Shown here piece by piece: positions 60,470 to 64,000 of a DNA stretch of 64,000 bases (position 1 is the first letter of the stretch; each line of letters begins with the position of its first letter). The notes below the pieces were generated by a model. That model saw only the letters and a program-made list of their open reading frames with translations. It was not told the DNA's origin and searched no databases. This DNA is from CALVGQ01 sp031551965. Lineage in GTDB: Bacteria; Bacillota_I; Bacilli_A; Erysipelotrichales; Erysipelotrichaceae. The stretch is taken from contig JAVBMW010000017.1 in assembly GCA_031551965.1 (NCBI GenBank), forward strand, positions 55,242 to 119,241, written 5' to 3'. The translations under genes and the position numbers were made by a program.

Positions 60470-60922
60470 CTATGATTGTGCTATAGTTTCAGGTACTTCT
60501 TCTCTTGTCAAACCGCAAGTTGGATAATTTGGACATGTGTTGTTACAATTTGCACTTGCGAGTCTTCTAAGTTCTTGTGGAATAAAGGCATCGATTTCTT
60601 CTTCATCAAAACCTATTTGAAGAACTTTATCACTCATGATAATAGGACGTCTCAAAACTGATGGGTTGTCTTGTATAAACTCTACAAGATCATTTAAGGA
60701 CATTTCATCTAAATCTAAATTTCCTTCTTGAATTATTTTAGATCGTTTAGAGATCAAATCATCTGTTCCATTTTCACTACGAGTAAGTAAATATTTGATT
60801 TCTTCAGTATCTAAAATAGTTTTGAAGATATTTTTTTCAATAAATTCAAGATTTCTTTCCTTAAGCCATTGTTTAACTTTTCGACAAGAGGAACAACCTG
60901 GTGAAGTATATATTAATATCAT
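60470..60922 (-). CDS. spx: Spx/ArsC family regulator
   Basis: Thioredoxin-fold protein of the Spx/ArsC family, 150 residues. The redox motif is CSSC at residues 10-13 (IYTSPGCSSCRKVKQWL). The RNAP-binding region (RSENGTDDLISKRS) keeps the Gly important in Spx, and VLRRPIIMSDK has the conserved Arg pair. Spx binds the RNA polymerase alpha C-terminal domain and controls thiol stress. The C-terminal tail is longer than usual (B. subtilis Spx is 131 aa) and has three Cys, CNNTCPNYPTC, not found in typical Spx. GGAGGAAAAATAG precedes the ATG. Confidence 0.82.
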   Translation of the reverse strand: MILIYTSPGCSSCRKVKQWLKERNLEFIEKNIFKTILDTEEIKYLLTRSENGTDDLISKRSKIIQEGNLDLDEMSLNDLVEFIQDNPSVLRRPIIMSDKVLQIGFDEEEIDAFIPQELRRLASANCNNTCPNYPTCGLTREEVPETIAQS

Positions 60923-60989
60923 CTATTTTTCCTCCTACGTATCTTATTTTAAACTAAAATGTTCAACTTGTAAATTGTGAACTCTTGAA

Positions 60990-61236
60990 ATTATCTCCAA
61001 CATATGTTTTAATTAGTTTAGTTGTGAAGATCAGAAATAAGTAATAACTTCTTTGGTTTAAGAAAAATGGTGGCTGATGAAAACCATTCAATAAGAAGTC
61101 ATGAATTGGGTTCTGTGAACATTTAGTAGCATGAGTTACTAAACGGATGCGCCGTTATCGCTAAGAGGCTTATTTATAAGCAAGTTGGGTGGTACCGCGA
61201 TGATTCGTCCCTTCATTTTGAAGAGACTTTTTTTAT
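60990..61236 (+). promoter_or_regulatory. T-box leader of trpS
   Basis: Long structured leader (a 331-base gap with no gene). The T-box core GGGTGGTACCGCGA is at 61187-61200, followed by a terminator hairpin with GTCCCTTC and GAAGAGAC then a T run (61207-61236). In stem I, ACTTCTT pairs with AAGAAGT; the 3' side of the specifier loop reads TGAATTGGG with the Trp specifier TGG at 61106-61108. It controls trpS by tRNA-Trp charging. Confidence 0.93.
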
Positions 61237-61253
61237 TTTACAGGAGGAAAATT

Positions 61254-62255
61254 ATGGAAAAGAAAAGAATGTTAAGTGGAATCAAACCTACAGGTCAATT
61301 GACTTTAGGTAATTATATTGGTGCCTTGCGTAATTTTGTAATGTACCAAGAAGATTATGATATGATTGCTTTTATTGCGAATTTGCATTGTATATCTTCA
61401 TATCAAGATCCACAGGATTTAAAGAAAAATTTAAAAGATGCAGTTGCTTTATATTTAGCATGCGGTCTAGATCCTGAAAAAGCTACCATATTTTTACAGA
61501 CAGATGTTTTAGAACATGCACAATTAGGCTTCATTATGTCTTGCAATACTTACATGGGTGAACTTAACCGAATGACTCAATACAAAGATAAAGTCGCTAA
61601 AGGTGAAACTAATTTAACTGCTGGTATTTATACCTACCCTACTTTAATGGCTGCAGATATCTTAGTATATGATGCTGACTTTGTACCAGTTGGTGAGGAT
61701 CAAAAGCAACATGTTGAATTAGCTAGAGATATAGCAAATCGTTTCAACAACAAGTATGGTGATACTTTTAAAGTGCCTGAACCACTTATTGCTAAAGTTG
61801 GAGCACGTATTATGTCTTTGTCTGATCCAACTAAAAAAATGAGTAAATCAGAGGAAAGCAACAAAGGTTGTATATATCTACTCGATGAAATTTCAGTTGC
61901 CAGAAAGAAAATTATGTCTGCTGTAACAGATGATTTCGCGAAAGTAAATTTTGATCCTACAAATCAACCAGGTGTTAGTAACCTTCTACAAATTCATTCA
62001 AGTTTATCAGGCACACCGATTCCTGAACTTGTACAAGAATTTGAAGGCAAAGGCTATGGAGACTTTAAAAAAGCCGTGGCTGATGTTGTATGTACAGAAT
62101 TAGAAAAAATTCAATCTCGCTACAAAGAAATAATAAATTCAGATTTAATTGAAGAAGTTCTTGATCAAGGAGCTCAAAAAGCCAGAAGAATGGCATCAAG
62201 AAAACTTGAGAAAGTACAACGTAAAATTGGCGTAGATATCCACAAAAGAAAATAA
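61254..62255 (+). CDS. trpS: Tryptophanyl-tRNA synthetase
   Basis: Class I synthetase charging tRNA-Trp. 333 residues: SGIKPTGQLTLGNYIGALRN (HIGH-type motif as LGNY, about residues 9-28), GEDQKQHVELARDIANRFN, and MSKSEESNKG with the KMSKS loop (about 196-205). The start at 61254 after CAGGAGGAAAATT is clear; a longer frame beginning inside the T-box at 61185 is false. It is the only plus-strand cellular gene in the right half. Confidence 0.97.
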   Translation: MEKKRMLSGIKPTGQLTLGNYIGALRNFVMYQEDYDMIAFIANLHCISSYQDPQDLKKNLKDAVALYLACGLDPEKATIFLQTDVLEHAQLGFIMSCNTYMGELNRMTQYKDKVAKGETNLTAGIYTYPTLMAADILVYDADFVPVGEDQKQHVELARDIANRFNNKYGDTFKVPEPLIAKVGARIMSLSDPTKKMSKSEESNKGCIYLLDEISVARKKIMSAVTDDFAKVNFDPTNQPGVSNLLQIHSSLSGTPIPELVQEFEGKGYGDFKKAVADVVCTELEKIQSRYKEIINSDLIEEVLDQGAQKARRMASRKLEKVQRKIGVDIHKRK

Positions 62256-62262
62256 GCAAAAG

Positions 62263-62289
62263 AAAAAGATCAATCAAAGATCTTTTTTT
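62263..62289 (+). terminator. Terminator after trpS
   Basis: AAAGATC / GATCTTT stem (62265-62271, 62279-62285) with a T run. It may also serve the convergent minus-strand gene. Confidence 0.85.
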
Positions 62290-62314
62290 CATAAAATAAG
62301 AAATATTATAATTT

Positions 62315-62584
62315 TCAATTAATTGAAACTCTTTCAAAATTAGGTATACGATCAGATAAATCATCATCAAAAGATAATAATTTTAAATTCTGTGGAACTT
62401 TACATCTACTAACCCAAATTCCTTTAAAACAACAATTACACCACACCGCTAAAGAACCCATACCACTTTCTTTATATTCTACAAATTGAAAATCCATACT
62501 TTTACTTGCACATAGTGGACATACAGGCAAATTATCTGGATCATCTTGTATGGCACAAATTATTTCCAACCATTCTTTTTTCAT
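62315..62584 (-). CDS. Small zinc-ribbon protein, hypothetical
   Basis: An 89-residue protein with a zinc ribbon (CPLC at about residues 22-25 and CNCC at about 49-52). No named family recognised. The start has a weak GAAAGAAGAAAA upstream. It ends close to trpS in convergent orientation. Possibly a nucleic-acid-binding protein; no function claimed. Confidence 0.6.
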   Translation of the reverse strand: MKKEWLEIICAIQDDPDNLPVCPLCASKSMDFQFVEYKESGMGSLAVWCNCCFKGIWVSRCKVPQNLKLLSFDDDLSDRIPNFERVSIN

Positions 62585-62615
62585 AAATTTTCTTCTTTCA
62601 ATAAGATTCCTTCTT

Positions 62616-63473
62616 TTATTCTAATGGTTTTTGATAGTAATTCCCTACGATTCTTTCTGTTTTGTTGATTGTGATAAAAGCTTTCGCATCTGTGGCTTTG
62701 ATAGATCTGCATAATTCTTCGATTTGAAAGGCATTGGCGGTCATAATTAGCAATGAAACATCACTATGGGAATATGCACCTTCGCCATTTAATCTAGTAA
62801 TTCCATGACGACAAGTTTTAAATGCGGCCTCACTTACTTCATCTGGAAATTTTGTCACAATAAATAATGTATTCAACTTATACCGATTATGAAGTGTTTG
62901 TACAACTTGTGTACTACAGAATTGATAAATAATCGAATAAAGAGCTTGTTCCCAAGAAAATATAAAACCGACTACTAGTAACATACATACATTGAATCCC
63001 ATAACATAGTTCCAAGTTGAAATATGATATTTATTAGAAAAATAAATAGCGACAAAATCAGTTCCACCAGTGCTCGCATCAGCTCTTAGAGCGATCGACA
63101 CACCAAAACCACCTAATATTCCTCCAAATACTGCAATCAATAGTAAATCATCAGTTAATGGGAATGCTGGTAAGATATCCACAAATAAACTAGTAAGCGT
63201 AAATTGAACAACTGAAAAAATCGTGAATTTTTTACCTACAAATTCATATACAAGAATTGCTAAGATTCCATTCATAGTCATGTAAAAAATACTGAAAGAA
63301 ATCTTAATATTGAAAAAAGTAGATAATGCATTAGATATCAATCTTGATAACCCTGCAACACCACCAGGATAAAAATTACCTGCTTCTACAAATGCTTTCA
63401 TTGCGAAGGCATAAAACAAAGAAGAAAGACTGACAAATAATAAAGTTTTTAAATCATTTTTAGTAAATTTCAC
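62616..63473 (-). CDS. YitT family membrane protein
   Basis: A 285-residue YitT (DUF161 plus DUF2179) protein. About five or six membrane segments up to residue 190 (including AGNFYPGGVAGLSRLIS and LLLIAVFGGILGGFGVSIAL), with ADASTGGTDFVAIYFS, followed by a soluble DUF2179 domain with GITRLNGEGAYSHSDVSLLI and ICRSIKATDAKAFITI-type sequence. Its role is unknown. The start is a GTG behind AAGGTGATATGA. Confidence 0.9.
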   Translation of the reverse strand: MKFTKNDLKTLLFVSLSSLFYAFAMKAFVEAGNFYPGGVAGLSRLISNALSTFFNIKISFSIFYMTMNGILAILVYEFVGKKFTIFSVVQFTLTSLFVDILPAFPLTDDLLLIAVFGGILGGFGVSIALRADASTGGTDFVAIYFSNKYHISTWNYVMGFNVCMLLVVGFIFSWEQALYSIIYQFCSTQVVQTLHNRYKLNTLFIVTKFPDEVSEAAFKTCRHGITRLNGEGAYSHSDVSLLIMTANAFQIEELCRSIKATDAKAFITINKTERIVGNYYQKPLE

Positions 63474-63534
63474 TCATATCACCTTCTACAATTATAGTCT
63501 TCAAAAATTAAAAGACAAGATTATTGTAGTTAAA

Positions 63535-64000
63535 TTATTCTAAAATATTACTAGAATCTGAATTATCAATTTGATCTAAATTTACAGATTCAATTTGTTT
63601 AAAACGTCGTTGAATTTTGTCAGAAGTTACGGATATATCTTTAAAGTCTGAATCAACTTTTTTGAAGTCTTTTTCAATAGTTTGCCATCTTAATACAAAA
63701 CGATCAAATTCTTTGGCTAATTTATTAAATTCATCTTGAATCAACTCAATTTTTTCATTTCTTTCCTGACCTAAGTAGATCGCTTTGATTGCGGTGATGT
63801 ATGCCATTAATGTAGTAGGTGATACTAAATATACCTTATATTGATAACTCATTTGAATCAAATCATCAAAATGACCATAAATTTCTGCAAATACGGCTTC
63901 AGCTGGTATAAACATATAGGCTATATCTGCGGTTTCACCTTTGATCAAGTATTTACTTGAAATATCTTTAATATGCTTCAATACATCAAAACGAAAAGCA
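63535..64000 (-). CDS. rmuC: RmuC family protein, 5' end cut by window
   Basis: C-terminal part of an RmuC (DNA recombination/genome rearrangement limiting) nuclease-fold protein. The visible start of the family domain is AFRFDVLKHIKDISSKY read from the window edge, then GETADIAYMFIPAEAVFAEIY, followed by a helical tail. The frame is open to the window end, so the gene continues beyond. A TTG at 63981 is not a real start. Confidence 0.9.
   Translation of the reverse strand, partial: AFRFDVLKHIKDISSKYLIKGETADIAYMFIPAEAVFAEIYGHFDDLIQMSYQYKVYLVSPTTLMAYITAIKAIYLGQERNEKIELIQDEFNKLAKEFDRFVLRWQTIEKDFKKVDSDFKDISVTSDKIQRRFKQIESVNLDQIDNSDSSNILE

Noticed and set aside
61185..61253. N-terminal extension of trpS
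   Set aside because: It lies inside the T-box core and terminator; the start at 61254 has a strong ribosome site and matches the family.
1..64000. CRISPR array, tRNA, rRNA or tmRNA genes
   Set aside because: No regular direct-repeat/spacer pattern and no tRNA- or rRNA-like sequence was seen by eye in the intergenic regions; a covariance search would be needed for certainty.

Overview
The window is low-GC Firmicutes DNA from an endospore former. TGA is used as a normal stop codon, so this is not the Mollicute code. The gene neighbourhoods (polC, degV/spoIVB/spo0A/spoIIM/xerD/deoB; alaS/ireB/ruvX/DUF1292/mltG/udk/greA/comEA/comEC/holA; smc/ftsY/ylxM) and the very A/T-rich codon use suggest the Erysipelotrichia/Turicibacter side of the phylum. 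That placement is inference; no rRNA is present to confirm it.

Layout. 1-8.3 kb is a galactose locus: the end of galM, galK, a LacI-family repressor on the opposite strand, and the mglBAC galactose ABC transporter behind a cre-like operator. 8.4-13.2 kb is a four-gene operon: an XpaC-like membrane protein, an unrecognised protein, a two-module CbxX/SpoVK-type AAA+ ATPase, and TelA. 13.8-17.9 kb encodes an NfnA/NfnB-type (SudBA/GltA-like) flavoprotein pair whose junction is interrupted by a group II intron with its own reverse transcriptase. 18-29.3 kb holds polC, a DegV/FakB-type fatty-acid-binding protein, and the sporulation/chromosome block spoIVB, spo0A, dinB, spoIIM, xerD, deoB. Genes then switch strand: deoB converges on a yugP-type metalloprotease.

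From 29.8 to 64 kb nearly everything is on the minus strand: yugP (under two CIRCE operators), an IS30-family element, HU, nrnA, ackA, ylxM-ftsY-smc, mscL, a U32 protein, a hypoxanthine-DNA glycosylase, L-serine dehydratase, a lipoprotein, holA-comEC-comEA, greA, udk, mltG, DUF1292, ruvX, ireB, T-box-controlled alaS, an AI-2E family permease, an XRE/TPR regulator, recD2, a CPBP protease, mnmA, spx, and finally yitT and the end of rmuC. The only plus-strand cellular gene in this half is T-box-controlled trpS.

Most notable observations: (1) the Spo0A receiver domain has Asn in place of the phospho-acceptor Asp, while its DNA-binding domain and upstream 0A boxes are intact; (2) a yugP metalloprotease gene carries two tandem CIRCE (HrcA) operators around a near-consensus promoter, with an IS30 element just upstream; (3) a group II intron sits exactly at the ATGA overlap of two coupled genes; (4) the degV/fakB-type gene has a FabT-box-like palindrome just downstream of its promoter; (5) the XpaC/AAA+/TelA operon; (6) a convergent strand switch with a candidate dif-like sequence; (7) two non-coding segments bounded by inverted repeats.
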